A DNA stretch of 62,453 bases from JANXSS01 sp025356535. GTDB taxonomy: Bacteria > Pseudomonadota > Gammaproteobacteria > Burkholderiales > Burkholderiaceae_D. This document shows, one piece after another, positions 25,366 to 33,931 of this stretch (positions are counted from its first letter, which is position 1; each line of letters starts with the position of its first letter). Both the position numbers and the translations under genes were made by a program. The notes below the pieces were generated by a model that did no database searches, was not told the origin of the DNA, and saw only the letters and a program-made list of their open reading frames with translations. The stretch spans positions 1 to 62,453 of the forward strand of contig JAYUMU010000110.1 of the NCBI GenBank assembly GCA_043762325.1. The letters run 5' to 3'.

Positions 25366-26572
25366 AGCGCATGGCCGGCTGTCCGGCGTGGCTGCAATGC
25401 TGGCGGCAATCGCCTTGTCGCTGCTCCAGGCAGCCTGCGGTGGCGGCGGTGGCGGCAACACTGCCGCACCACCCGTGGCAGGCGGGCCGACCAACCTGCA
25501 GGCGCTGACAGTGGGGTCGGGTCCGGTCAACGGCGTCAACATGCTCTACACCAGCGTTGTGCTGTGCACGCCTGGCGACGACGCCTCCTGCCGCACCATC
25601 GACCATGTGCTGGTCGACACCGGCTCGGTCGGCCTGCGCCTGCTGGCCTCGGTCGTGCCGGCCAGCCTGAAGCTGACACAACTGAAGACGGGCGCCGCCG
25701 CGCTGGTGGAATGCACCCAGTTTGCCGATGGCTTCAGCTGGGGGCCGGTCAAGGCGGCGGATGTACGTCTGGGTGGCGAAACCCTGCGCTCGGCGGCGAT
25801 CCAGATCATCGGCGACCCGGCCTACAGCGCCATCCCGGCCGATTGCAGCGCCGCCGGCGCGGCTGAAAACACGGTCGGCACCTTCGGCTCGAACGGCGTT
25901 CTGGGCGTCGGCAACTTTGTCGACGACTGCGGCGACCGCTGCGCCAATAACGCGGCCTCCGGCGTGTACTATGCCTGCACCGCTTCCGGCTGCAGCGGTA
26001 CGGCCCTGCCGCCGGCACAGCAGGTGCAGCAACCGGTCTCGCTCATGGCAAAGCACAACAACGGTGTCGTCATACGGCTGCCGGCAGTCGGTGCGTCGGG
26101 CGCGGAAGGCGCCACCGGTTCGCTGGTCTTCGGCATCGGCACGGAAACCAACAATGGTCTTGGCAACGCCCGCGTCTATACCGTAAATCCCGGCAACGGC
26201 ACGCTGCCCGTCTCGGTCAATGGCATCACGTACGCCGCCAGCATCATTGACAGCGGATCGAATGCGATCTTCTTTCCGTCGACGATTCCAACCTGCAGCT
26301 CGGGCTTTTATTGTCCGGCGTCGACCCGGGTCGTTCCGGCATTGCTGCAAGGGTTCAACGGCAACAACACGGCCTTTGACATCACGGTCGCAAATGCCGA
26401 TGCCCTGTTCGCGGATCATCCGACATTTACTGCGCTGCCGAGCCTGGCAGGACCGGCATTCGGTGCAAACATCGTCGATCTCGGCCTGCCGTTTTTTTTC
26501 GGACGCAACGTCTACACGGCCATCGAAGGCCGAACGACGCCGGGCGGGCTCGGTCCGTACATCGCTTTCTAA
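25352..26572 (+). CDS. DUF3443 exported protein with two aspartyl-protease-like motifs
   Basis: A 406-aa protein with a signal sequence and a Cys at residue 29 followed by a Gly run, possibly a lipoprotein although the lipobox (LQAAC) is weak. Two motifs typical of pepsin-like aspartic proteases are visible: VLVDTGSVGLRL (Asp89) and IIDSGSNAIFF (Asp300). Each is a hydrophobic strand followed by D-T/S-G-S, one in each half. Six or more Cys (around 165-213) probably pair in the envelope. The gene is translationally coupled to the DUF2844 gene and ends at a strong terminator. Whether it is an active protease is inference. Confidence 0.8.
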   Translation: MTYDKAHGRLSGVAAMLAAIALSLLQAACGGGGGGNTAAPPVAGGPTNLQALTVGSGPVNGVNMLYTSVVLCTPGDDASCRTIDHVLVDTGSVGLRLLASVVPASLKLTQLKTGAAALVECTQFADGFSWGPVKAADVRLGGETLRSAAIQIIGDPAYSAIPADCSAAGAAENTVGTFGSNGVLGVGNFVDDCGDRCANNAASGVYYACTASGCSGTALPPAQQVQQPVSLMAKHNNGVVIRLPAVGASGAEGATGSLVFGIGTETNNGLGNARVYTVNPGNGTLPVSVNGITYAASIIDSGSNAIFFPSTIPTCSSGFYCPASTRVVPALLQGFNGNNTAFDITVANADALFADHPTFTALPSLAGPAFGANIVDLGLPFFFGRNVYTAIEGRTTPGGLGPYIAF

Positions 26573-26613
26573 GCATTGCGCGCAACCTGCCGTTGCGCGC
26601 AATGCCCTTTTTT
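26573..26613 (+). terminator. Perfect rho-independent terminator
   Basis: A 14-bp perfect stem (GCATTGCGCGCAAC with GTTGCGCGCAATGC), a 5-base loop CTGCC, then CC and six Ts. It begins right after the stop codon of the DUF3443 gene. Confidence 0.95.
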
Positions 26614-26808
26614 ACCCCTTCCTGTAATGCATCAGGTTTCGGCGTCAGCGCGCGCCGGCGCAAGTCGCTGGCGGCGTCGCCACGCTGGCTGGAGTCCGTC
26701 GGCCGCGTTGCCTTGGCCGTCGTCACCATCCCGCTCTACGGCTTCATCAGGTGGCTGCCGACTTTTCGCGCCAAGCAGGGCCTCACCGTTGCCACTACTT
26801 TCAGGTAA
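26602..26808 (+). CDS. Possible small membrane protein, 68 aa
   Basis: The frame from ATG 26602 has native-looking codons, and its second half holds a membrane segment (VGRVALAVVTIPLYGFIRWLP) with basic flanks. However, the ATG lies inside the arm of the preceding terminator and no ribosome binding site is evident. It could be a small gene with another start or a remnant. Confidence 0.3.
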   Translation: MPFFTPSCNASGFGVSARRRKSLAASPRWLESVGRVALAVVTIPLYGFIRWLPTFRAKQGLTVATTFR

Positions 26809-26816
26809 GCGATGCT

Positions 26817-27482
26817 TCAGGCAGCCACGCCGATCGGACAGGTAACGCCGGTGCCCGCCAGGCCGCAGTAGCCGCCGGGGTTCTTCGACAGATACTGCTG
26901 ATGCTCCGGCTCGGCATAGTAGAAGATCGACTCGGGGAAGACGATTTCCGTCGTGATGGCGCCAAAGCGCTTCTCGCTCAGGCGCGCCTGGAACAATGCA
27001 GCGCTGGCCTGCGCCGCATCGAACTGCGCCGGGTCCTGGCAATAGATCGCCGAACGATACTGGGTGCCGGTGTCGTTACCTTGACGCATGCCCTGGGTCG
27101 GATCGTGGTTTTCCCAGAAAATCTTCAGCAAGCTCTCCAGGCTGCAGCGTGCCGGGTCATAGACGACCAGCACCACTTCGGCATGCCCGGTCTGGCCCGA
27201 ACACACTTCGCGATAGGTCGGATTGGGCGTGATGCCGCCGGCATAACCGACCGCCGTGGTCACGACGCCCGGAACCGACCAGAACATGCGCTCCACCCCC
27301 CAGAAGCAGCCCATACCGAACTGCACATGCGCCGCACCGTTGAAGTCCCCGGCAATCGGCCCGCCATGCACGTGATGCCGGTTCTGCACCGGCATCGGTG
27401 TGTCACGGCCGGGCAAGGCGTCGGCTGCCTGCGGCAGGCGCTGCTTGAAGCCGCCGATTCCCGATAAAAATTTTTCCAGCAT
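26817..27482 (-). CDS. msrA: Peptide-methionine (S)-S-oxide reductase MsrA
   Basis: The enzyme reduces methionine S-sulfoxide in proteins. The 221-aa protein has the active-site motif GCFWGVE (around residue 58), followed by VGYAGG, TGHAEVV and the C-terminal region EPEHQQYLSKNPGGYC, whose Cys is the likely resolving residue. Residues 1-50 precede the core and lack a clear signal peptide. ATG 27482 has GGGAG 7 bases upstream; the longer frame to 27671 is rejected. It stands alone, with no msrB adjacent. Confidence 0.95.
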   Translation of the reverse strand: MLEKFLSGIGGFKQRLPQAADALPGRDTPMPVQNRHHVHGGPIAGDFNGAAHVQFGMGCFWGVERMFWSVPGVVTTAVGYAGGITPNPTYREVCSGQTGHAEVVLVVYDPARCSLESLLKIFWENHDPTQGMRQGNDTGTQYRSAIYCQDPAQFDAAQASAALFQARLSEKRFGAITTEIVFPESIFYYAEPEHQQYLSKNPGGYCGLAGTGVTCPIGVAA

Positions 27483-27618
27483 GAATGTCTCCCGAAATTG
27501 AAGGTTTGGGCCCGGCACGATCGATGCCGCTGCCAGGCGCGCAGGAAGCAACTTGGTCGCCGCAGGCTGCGTTTTTCTTACAGGTATTGTGAGGCGATTC
27601 GCCGAACCGCAACGGCGC

Positions 27619-28053
27619 TCAGTATTTCCTGGCGCGGAACTGATGCGACAGGACGATGCGCGAGCGCGCAATCAGGCTGTTCAAGCCCAGCACCAGTTGC
27701 GTCAGGGCGTCGCCCGGCAGCAGCCAGACCTGCGTGAGAGGCGCGGTCGCACCGGTGGCCGCCGTGATGACCGGCGCGGCCCAGGCAGCGTCCGGCGTGA
27801 CGTCGAGCACGACATCGCCGTCGCCATTCGTGTGCAGATAGATTTCGCTGCTGTCGACGAGCGTAAAGCAGATGCCATGACCGCCGCTTGCCTGGTGCTG
27901 GCTCAGGTGGCGCTGCAGATCCTGGTCGTATTCGACGATCCACTGTTCGACATCGGCAATCGTCGACAGGTCTTTCCAGGGTCGGTCCTGCGGTGGCGGG
28001 CGCACCGCACTGGTGGCGGCGGCATCGGGAAAATCGGCTTCGGGCGCGTGCAT
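27619..28053 (-). CDS. Hypothetical protein, 144 aa
   Basis: Start 28053 has AGGA 5-6 bases upstream; an ATG two codons earlier (28059) is possible. The protein is soluble and acidic. It has a Pro-rich N-terminus, a central segment ADVEQWIVEYDQDLQRHLSQHQ and strands GGHGICFTLVDSSEIYLHTN. I do not recognise the family. It is divergent from the class II aldolase gene, with 132 bases between them. The long plus-strand frame across it is a shadow extension of the aldolase frame. Confidence 0.6.
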   Translation of the reverse strand: MHAPEADFPDAAATSAVRPPPQDRPWKDLSTIADVEQWIVEYDQDLQRHLSQHQASGGHGICFTLVDSSEIYLHTNGDGDVVLDVTPDAAWAAPVITAATGATAPLTQVWLLPGDALTQLVLGLNSLIARSRIVLSHQFRARKY

Positions 28054-28185
28054 GGTCATCCTGAAAAAGGGTCGGTCAAGCGCAGTGCAGTACGGTACAT
28101 TGCAACAATACGGGCGCGACAGCGCAATTCACGATTGTGCAGCAATCCGCAGCACCTTGCGGCTTCATTTGAAAAGGGAATCCAC

Positions 28186-28971
28186 ATGTCAACCGGACAG
28201 GCGACTTCAGGCAATGCAGGCAACCGGCTCACGCAGGCAGAATGGCAGGCGCGCGTCGAGCTGGCGGCGGCGTACCGGCTCGTGCACCACTACGGCTGGA
28301 CCGACCTGATCTACAACCATATCTCCTATGAGCTTCCGGGCGAACTCGGCGCCTTCCTGATCAATCCTTTCGGTCTTGCGTATCACGAGGTGAGCGCCTC
28401 GAACCTGGTGAAGATCGATATCGACGGCAACCTGCTGAGCGACACGATGCACCGCATTAACCGCGCCGGCTTCATCATACACAGCGCCATTCACACGGCC
28501 CGCCCGGATGCGCGCTGCGTGCTGCACACGCACAGCCGCGCCGGGGTGGCGGTGTCGTGCCTGGCCGAAGGCCTGCTGCCGATGACACAGGGCGGGCTGC
28601 AGTTCCATGGCCGGGTGTCCTACCACGCCTACGAAGGCTTCAACGTCAACCTCGACGAGCAGGCGCGGCTGGCGCAAAACCTCGGCAATCGCAATGTGCT
28701 TATCCTGCGAAACCACGGCCTGCTCACGGCCGGCAGCACCATCCACAAGGCGTTTCAGCGCATGGTCTACCTGGAGCAGGCCTGCGAAGTCCAGCTCGAC
28801 ACCCTGCAGTGCGGCCGGCCGGTCAACATGCCGCCGCCTGACGTGTGCGAGCTGACGGCACGCACCTGGGATGAGCGCACCGCCGGTGAGGATGCAAATG
28901 CCAGCGACGACATCGAATGGGCGGCGCTCCTGCGCCTGGTCGACAAGCTGTATCCCGACTATCGCAATTGA
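28186..28971 (+). CDS. Class II aldolase/adducin family protein
   Basis: The 261-aa protein has the class II aldolase/adducin fold. The expected zinc ligands appear in HTHSRAGVAV (around residue 109) and in RNHGLL (around 179). N-terminal signatures are YRLVHHYGWTDLIYNHIS and ELPGELGAFLINPFG. Enzymes of this group cleave or epimerise sugar phosphates or process hydroxy acids; the substrate is not evident and no pathway neighbours are present. ATG 28186 has AAGGGA 7 bases upstream, and the long in-frame extension towards 27553 is not coding. Confidence 0.9.
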   Translation: MSTGQATSGNAGNRLTQAEWQARVELAAAYRLVHHYGWTDLIYNHISYELPGELGAFLINPFGLAYHEVSASNLVKIDIDGNLLSDTMHRINRAGFIIHSAIHTARPDARCVLHTHSRAGVAVSCLAEGLLPMTQGGLQFHGRVSYHAYEGFNVNLDEQARLAQNLGNRNVLILRNHGLLTAGSTIHKAFQRMVYLEQACEVQLDTLQCGRPVNMPPPDVCELTARTWDERTAGEDANASDDIEWAALLRLVDKLYPDYRN

Positions 28972-29188
28972 ACATGGCGCCGGGGCAGCGATCTCAGAGC
29001 GTGCTGGTGCAACGAGCGCCGGCGCGGTTGCTGGCCTTGCCGCCGCATCCCACGGTGCAGCGCGCACGGACGCACCGCCCGTGAAGTTCGTCGGCCTCTC
29101 CAGACTTGCGCATCAGACCCCGCGAGAGGCTCAATGCCGTATGAAGATATTGCAAATATAACAATCTCCCGCGTATTCTGACCGGTCA

Positions 29189-30361
29189 ATGCCGACAATG
29201 AGAAGACTAACCTCCCCTTTGCCAAGATTTGCGAATACCGATCACCCCGCGATCGAGCCAGGCCCGCAAAACGTTTCGTCTCCGCGTGGCGCATCGTCCG
29301 GCTTCACCCGGCTGCACCCAACTTCCCATCTGCGTATCCGGTCGGCCCCACAGACGCGAACGTCGTCGCCGCTTCGCACCGAAGTGCCACGTGCGGCGTC
29401 GTTTTCCCATCTGCCCGAGAGCGTGCCTGCAAACACCGACTTGCACGCCGCCCCAGCAGCAGATGCGATGGAAGCCGGACTGCAGGATGACGCCCAGGTT
29501 CCACCGGTGTGCGCGGGGATGCGTCGCAGATTGCCACCGGCCTGCGTCAACCATGGCAGGCGCCTCGGACAGGGATTGAAGCGTGTGGCAATTACCGCCA
29601 CAAAGGCGTATCTCAGCTTTGTGGGCGTCGGTGCAGCGATCAAGCTTGCCAAGCATCACGGCGATCTGCGGCCCGATCCGCTGCAGTTCGTCAGGGCGGC
29701 ATTCACGGGAACGGAACGCGCCGATAGTCTGGAAGTGCAAAAAGCCCGTGAGATCGTCCTGCAGGCATATGGCGACTTCATTGATACCAAAACACAGTGC
29801 GTTGATCCGGTCGTCACTTTCGTGCCGGCATTGAGAAACAGCGATCAACGGCAGACTTCGGGCCAATTCATTGACGGCGCCCGACAATCGACCGGTATCG
29901 CATTCAACGGCACTGTCGCCGCATTCAATTCAACACACGGGGGCAATTCGACAGCCGCGTTGCCTGAAACGGCAGGGCCGCAGGCGCGCAGCGGCGAGCT
30001 TCGATTCACGGCCTATAACCTGTATCTGCCCCAGATCGCCGTGCATGAATATTTGCACTGCTTTACCCATCCGAACTTTCGCAATGCAACGGCTGACAAC
30101 AGTCGCGATCCACTGATTCGTCACGTGCTGGTCGAGGGTTCGACGCAGTACCTGACGCTGCAGACACCGTTCGATCGACGCGGCGACTATTCGGGAAGAT
30201 ACAGCGCCATTTACGTCGATGAAGTGAAATTCATCGGCAAGGTCGTTGACGACATCGGCATCGACACGCTCAAGAAGGCGTATCTCTGCGGCGACCCGCC
30301 GGCAATTGAAAAAATGCTGGCGGCGACAGCCGATCATGCAGACGTTCTGTTTCGCGGTTGA
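29189..30361 (+). CDS. Candidate zinc-metalloprotease with disordered N-terminus (possible type III effector)
   Basis: A 390-aa protein. Residues 1-120 are rich in Ser, Pro, Arg and Thr and lack a Sec signal, as in type III-secreted effectors. After a short hydrophobic stretch (around 134-150), the C-terminal domain holds VHEYLHCF with HEXXH at 286-290. Glu316 in VLVEGSTQYLT, 26 residues later, could be the third zinc ligand of a gluzincin. The end has YVDEVKFIGKVVDDIG. No ribosome binding site or clear PIP box precedes ATG 29189. Base composition is slightly lower in GC than its neighbours. No family is recognised; protease activity is inference. Confidence 0.65.
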   Translation: MPTMRRLTSPLPRFANTDHPAIEPGPQNVSSPRGASSGFTRLHPTSHLRIRSAPQTRTSSPLRTEVPRAASFSHLPESVPANTDLHAAPAADAMEAGLQDDAQVPPVCAGMRRRLPPACVNHGRRLGQGLKRVAITATKAYLSFVGVGAAIKLAKHHGDLRPDPLQFVRAAFTGTERADSLEVQKAREIVLQAYGDFIDTKTQCVDPVVTFVPALRNSDQRQTSGQFIDGARQSTGIAFNGTVAAFNSTHGGNSTAALPETAGPQARSGELRFTAYNLYLPQIAVHEYLHCFTHPNFRNATADNSRDPLIRHVLVEGSTQYLTLQTPFDRRGDYSGRYSAIYVDEVKFIGKVVDDIGIDTLKKAYLCGDPPAIEKMLAATADHADVLFRG

Positions 30362-30423
30362 CGGCGCGACGCTGCGATGCTGCGATGCTGGAGAAACGTC
30401 GTGCGAGCAGCCAGGTCCGTGAT

Positions 30424-31083
30424 CTAGAATTTCGGAATGTGCACGGTCTTGCTGATCATTAGCGTACCCGACAGGACGAACAGCAGCGCCAGCGGATGCA
30501 GCGCCAGCGGGCCCACCTGCCAGACGCCGCCATAGAGCTGCTCGCCAAGCCGGGCCTGCCAGGCAGCCCAGGCCAGCACTGCGGTCAGCAGCACGCTGGT
30601 CGGAATCGGCGTGCCTTCGAAATACTTTACCTTGCCACCGGCATCGGACATGCTCTCGGCCGTGACGTTGAAACGCGCCAGGCGGCTGACGCCACAGCAG
30701 ACGAAATACACCAGCGCCACGCAGTCCCAGCCGCCCTGCATGCCGGCGGCAAACGCCAGGGCCGCCGGCGCCACGCCAAAGGAAATCACATCGGCCAGGG
30801 AATCGAGCTCACGGCCCAGCGCCGAATGCTGCTGGCGCCAGCGTGCAACCTTGCCATCGAAGACATCGAAGATGAAGGCGGCTGGCGCCATCGCTGCTGC
30901 CAGCAAAAAATCCGACAGCGCGCCGCTGACCATGAAACGCATCGCCAGAAAAATACCGGCCACGCCGCAGGCTGCATTGCCAAGCGTTAGAAAGTCGGCC
31001 AGATGAAATCCGCGGATCATCGAAAAATGCCGCGGCGGCGGGCCGGCCGGGCGTGGGTTTTCCTTCAGGGGCATGGCAGTCAT
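30424..31083 (-). CDS. pssA: CDP-diacylglycerol--serine O-phosphatidyltransferase
   Basis: A membrane enzyme that makes phosphatidylserine from CDP-diacylglycerol and serine. The CDP-alcohol phosphatidyltransferase signature is complete at about residues 75-98: DGKVARWRQQHSALGRELDS followed by LAD. About six to eight hydrophobic segments follow. The length (219 aa) fits the subclass II PssA. The start at 31083 is chosen over a longer frame from 31116; an ATG three codons later is possible. A related choline-using synthase cannot be fully excluded from the motif alone. Confidence 0.85.
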   Translation of the reverse strand: MTAMPLKENPRPAGPPPRHFSMIRGFHLADFLTLGNAACGVAGIFLAMRFMVSGALSDFLLAAAMAPAAFIFDVFDGKVARWRQQHSALGRELDSLADVISFGVAPAALAFAAGMQGGWDCVALVYFVCCGVSRLARFNVTAESMSDAGGKVKYFEGTPIPTSVLLTAVLAWAAWQARLGEQLYGGVWQVGPLALHPLALLFVLSGTLMISKTVHIPKF

Positions 31084-31142
31084 CTCGCATCCGTTGTCAA
31101 GAACACAGGGTAGCATCCGGGCGCGCCGGCACCGGCCCTGCT

Positions 31143-31622
31143 CTACTTTGCGCCGCTTGCCGCCGGCGCGGTCATCGGCATGCCGGAGGCGGGTGGCTGC
31201 GAAGCCGGCTCCTGCACGATCACTTCACGGATCAGGCCGCCGCCGGCGACACTGCCGCTGGTGGTGCCGGCGCCGAGAATGCGCAGGCGGCAGGCGTCGC
31301 GCTGGTCGCCAGGCAGGGCGTCGCAGCGTTGCATGGCGTTCTGGTCGGCGGCGCTGCCAGGGCTGCTCAACTGGCCGCGACGTGCTTCCGCCTGCGCCGC
31401 ACCGGCTTCCTTCATGCAGGTCGTGCGATCTTCGTTGCTGGTGCCATCGACGCAACTCTTGTACGGATTACCGGTGGTGCTGGTGACTGCCGCCGAAGTG
31501 GCGCCCTGCGCCGCAGCACTGCCGCCAAACACCAGCGCGCTGCCGAACACGGCCGCTGCCAGTGCGCTGGAAAGACGTCGGACTGCAAGCATACCGATCG
31601 TGACCGTTGAATCGTGAACCAT
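31143..31622 (-). CDS. Exported Cys-pair protein, 159 aa
   Basis: Start 31622 has a GGAGG site; a second Met at residue 11 begins the hydrophobic signal core (LAAAVFGSALVFGGSAAAQG). The mature protein has Cys pairs in CVDGTSNEDRTTC and CDALPGDQRDAC, each followed by basic or Ala-rich helix, then a Gly/Ser-rich linker and a Pro-rich tail with REVIVQEP. The layout resembles the 14594 protein. It is a periplasmic protein of unknown function. Confidence 0.75.
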   Translation of the reverse strand: MVHDSTVTIGMLAVRRLSSALAAAVFGSALVFGGSAAAQGATSAAVTSTTGNPYKSCVDGTSNEDRTTCMKEAGAAQAEARRGQLSSPGSAADQNAMQRCDALPGDQRDACRLRILGAGTTSGSVAGGGLIREVIVQEPASQPPASGMPMTAPAASGAK

Positions 31623-31872
31623 GACAACCTCCGCGTAAAGGAACCGAGGCTAGCTGCGCCGTCCGCCCCGGTCTGTACGCTAGCCGGCTTAGCCGCTGGT
31701 CAATGTTTCAACAAGGCAGGTTCGGCTACCCTGCGTCCGACTTTCGTTCCCGCTTTTCCGGACACGAAATAAGCGATTTCGACCTTAGCGTTTTCCGGGC
31801 CAGCGCCTACACTGGTTCGTGATGCGCAGGCTGACCGGCGATCGGCGCATCGCTTTCAAAAAGGAAATCCGA

Positions 31873-32118
31873 ATGAAAAAATACCTGTTTGTATGTGGCA
31901 TTCTCATGCTGTCGGGTTGTTCCGGCATGGGTTCCATGTTTGGCTCGAGCGGTGGCGGCAGCGGCTCGGGAAGCACCGCCGGCATGAGCGGCACGAATGG
32001 CTCGGACGGTGCAGCAACCCCGGGTGGCAGGAGCGGCATGAACGGCGTGACCGGCTACAGCGCCGCGACGGGCAATCCGATCGGTACCGACGGTTTTATC
32101 TACGCAGGTGGCAACTGA
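31873..32118 (+). CDS. Small Gly/Ser-rich lipoprotein, 81 aa
   Basis: The lipobox is clear: MKKYLFVCGILMLSGC, with acylated Cys at residue 16. The rest is a Gly/Ser/Met-rich low-complexity sequence with a conserved-looking end (GNPIGTDGFIYAGGN). AAGGAAA lies 6-7 bases upstream of ATG 31873. Function is unknown. The 277 bases after it (32119-32395) hold no recognised gene. Confidence 0.75.
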   Translation: MKKYLFVCGILMLSGCSGMGSMFGSSGGGSGSGSTAGMSGTNGSDGAATPGGRSGMNGVTGYSAATGNPIGTDGFIYAGGN

Positions 32119-32395
32119 TTTTTTCTAGCAATGGAAGCGCCTTCGCGGCGTCCTGACCTTCCTGCAAAGCGTGCGCAAGGTGCGTTGGTACACGGATCTT
32201 TTCTGCCAGTTCGGATAGCATCTTTTTCGTCCGGCACATATGCACCGATGCGCGGCCCGGGCTCATGTTTTCCTACGGAGTCTCGGGCCATTTTCTGATT
32301 GAAACAAAAAGCGCCCGGACGTTACAGTGTAACCAGTCGCCGGCTGCAACCATTGCCTGCCAAAGCGAAAAAATACCGTACCAGCTGCCCCGACC

Positions 32396-33922
32396 ATGGT
32401 GCCATCAATGATGAATCAAACCGATCAGCCACGTCAAAACGGCGATACCGCCGAATTCATGTCCACGGGCATTCCAGGCCTTGACGCCGTGCTCTCCGGC
32501 GGCCTCACGCGCGACCGTCTCTATCTGGTCGAAGGTGAACCCGGCACCGGCAAGACCACGCTTGCAATGCAGTTTTTAAATGACGGCGCGCGACGTGGCG
32601 AGACCGTCGTCTATGTCACGCTGGCCGAGACCAGCATCGAGCTCAAGGCGGTTGCGGCCTCCCACGGCTGGGACATGCAGCGTGTGCACCTGCATGAAAT
32701 CATCCCCGGCGAAAGCATCCTTTCGGCCGACGAGCACTACACGATGTTCCATCCCGCAGAAGTCGAGATGGGTTCGACCACACAGCAGATCCTCGACGTC
32801 ATCGAGAAACTCAAGCCGAGCCGGGTCGTCATCGATTCGCTGTCCGAATTGCAGCTCCTGGCCAAGAGCGCGCTGCGTTACCGGCGCCAGGTGCTCGGAC
32901 TCAAGCAGTACTTCGCAACCCGTGCCTGCACCGTCCTGCTGCTCGACGACTGCAGTGCGCCAAGCGCCGACCTGCAGGTGCGAAGCGTTGCCCACGGCGT
33001 CATTACGCTCGAATTGATCAACCAGAGTTACGGCGCCGAGCGGCGCAAGCTGCGCGTGGTCAAGAACCGCGGCATCGCCTATCGCGGCGGCATGCATGAC
33101 TACAGGATCCGACGCGGCGGCATCAGCGTCTATCCGCGCCTGGAGGCGTCGCATACGCGCGTCATGCAGGAGCGCGCGCAGTTGCGCAGCGGCCTGCAAA
33201 CGCTCGACCAGCTGCTCGGCGGCGGCCTGGAAGAAGGCACCAGCACGCTCATCTCCGGCCCGCCCGGCACCGGCAAGTCGACCCTCGCCGCGCAGTTCGT
33301 CGATGCCGTCACGCGGCGCGGCGAAGCCGCCGCCATGTTCCTGTTCGAGGAAGCGGCCAACAACCTGCTGCTGCGCTCGAACAAACTCAACATGGACCTG
33401 ACCGGCGCGCTCGAACGCGGCCTGCTGAAGATCCGGCAGATCGATCCGGCCGAGCTGTCGCCCGGCGAATTCACCCATGCGGTCTGCGAGGCCGTCGACA
33501 ACGGCGCCAGGGTGGTCGTCATCGACAGCCTCAACGGTTACCTCAACGCCATGCCGGATGAAAACTTCCTGACGACGCACCTGCATGAACTGCTGACCTA
33601 TCTCGGTCAGCGCGGCGTCGTGACGATCCTGGTGGGCGTGCAGCAGGGCATGCTCGGCACCAGCATGACGACTGCGGTGGACGCCAGCTACATTGCCGAC
33701 AACGTGCTGATGCTGCGCTATTTCGAAATGGATGGGGAGGTGCATCAGGCGATTTCGGTCTTCAAGAAGCGCGGCAGCCATCACGAACGCAGCATCCGCC
33801 GCTTCTCGCTCGGCGCCGACGGAATCATCGTCGGCGATGTCCTCAAGGGACTCAAGGGCGTGCTGACAGGCATGCCGAGCACCACGCTTGCCGAACACCG
33901 TGCCGATGCACGCGTGGGATAG
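32396..33922 (+). CDS. KaiC-like double ATPase domain protein
   Basis: A 508-aa protein with two RecA-type KaiC domains. The first has Walker A GEPGTGKTT (47-55) and Walker B VVIDSLSEL; the second has GPPGTGKST (about 288-296) and VVIDSLNGYL. It lacks kaiA/kaiB neighbours. Instead it is followed after 9 bases by a hybrid histidine kinase, so the two probably form a signalling pair rather than a clock. Alternative starts at 32408 and 32411 are possible; no strong ribosome binding site was found for any. Confidence 0.85.
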   Translation: MVPSMMNQTDQPRQNGDTAEFMSTGIPGLDAVLSGGLTRDRLYLVEGEPGTGKTTLAMQFLNDGARRGETVVYVTLAETSIELKAVAASHGWDMQRVHLHEIIPGESILSADEHYTMFHPAEVEMGSTTQQILDVIEKLKPSRVVIDSLSELQLLAKSALRYRRQVLGLKQYFATRACTVLLLDDCSAPSADLQVRSVAHGVITLELINQSYGAERRKLRVVKNRGIAYRGGMHDYRIRRGGISVYPRLEASHTRVMQERAQLRSGLQTLDQLLGGGLEEGTSTLISGPPGTGKSTLAAQFVDAVTRRGEAAAMFLFEEAANNLLLRSNKLNMDLTGALERGLLKIRQIDPAELSPGEFTHAVCEAVDNGARVVVIDSLNGYLNAMPDENFLTTHLHELLTYLGQRGVVTILVGVQQGMLGTSMTTAVDASYIADNVLMLRYFEMDGEVHQAISVFKKRGSHHERSIRRFSLGADGIIVGDVLKGLKGVLTGMPSTTLAEHRADARVG

Positions 33923-33931
33923 AAAGCAACC

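Noticed and set aside
29087..29111. PIP-like sequence before the HEXXH gene (TTCGT-N15-TGCGC)
   Set aside because: The second half has a mismatch at a core position and no YANNNT -10 lies at 30-32 bases.
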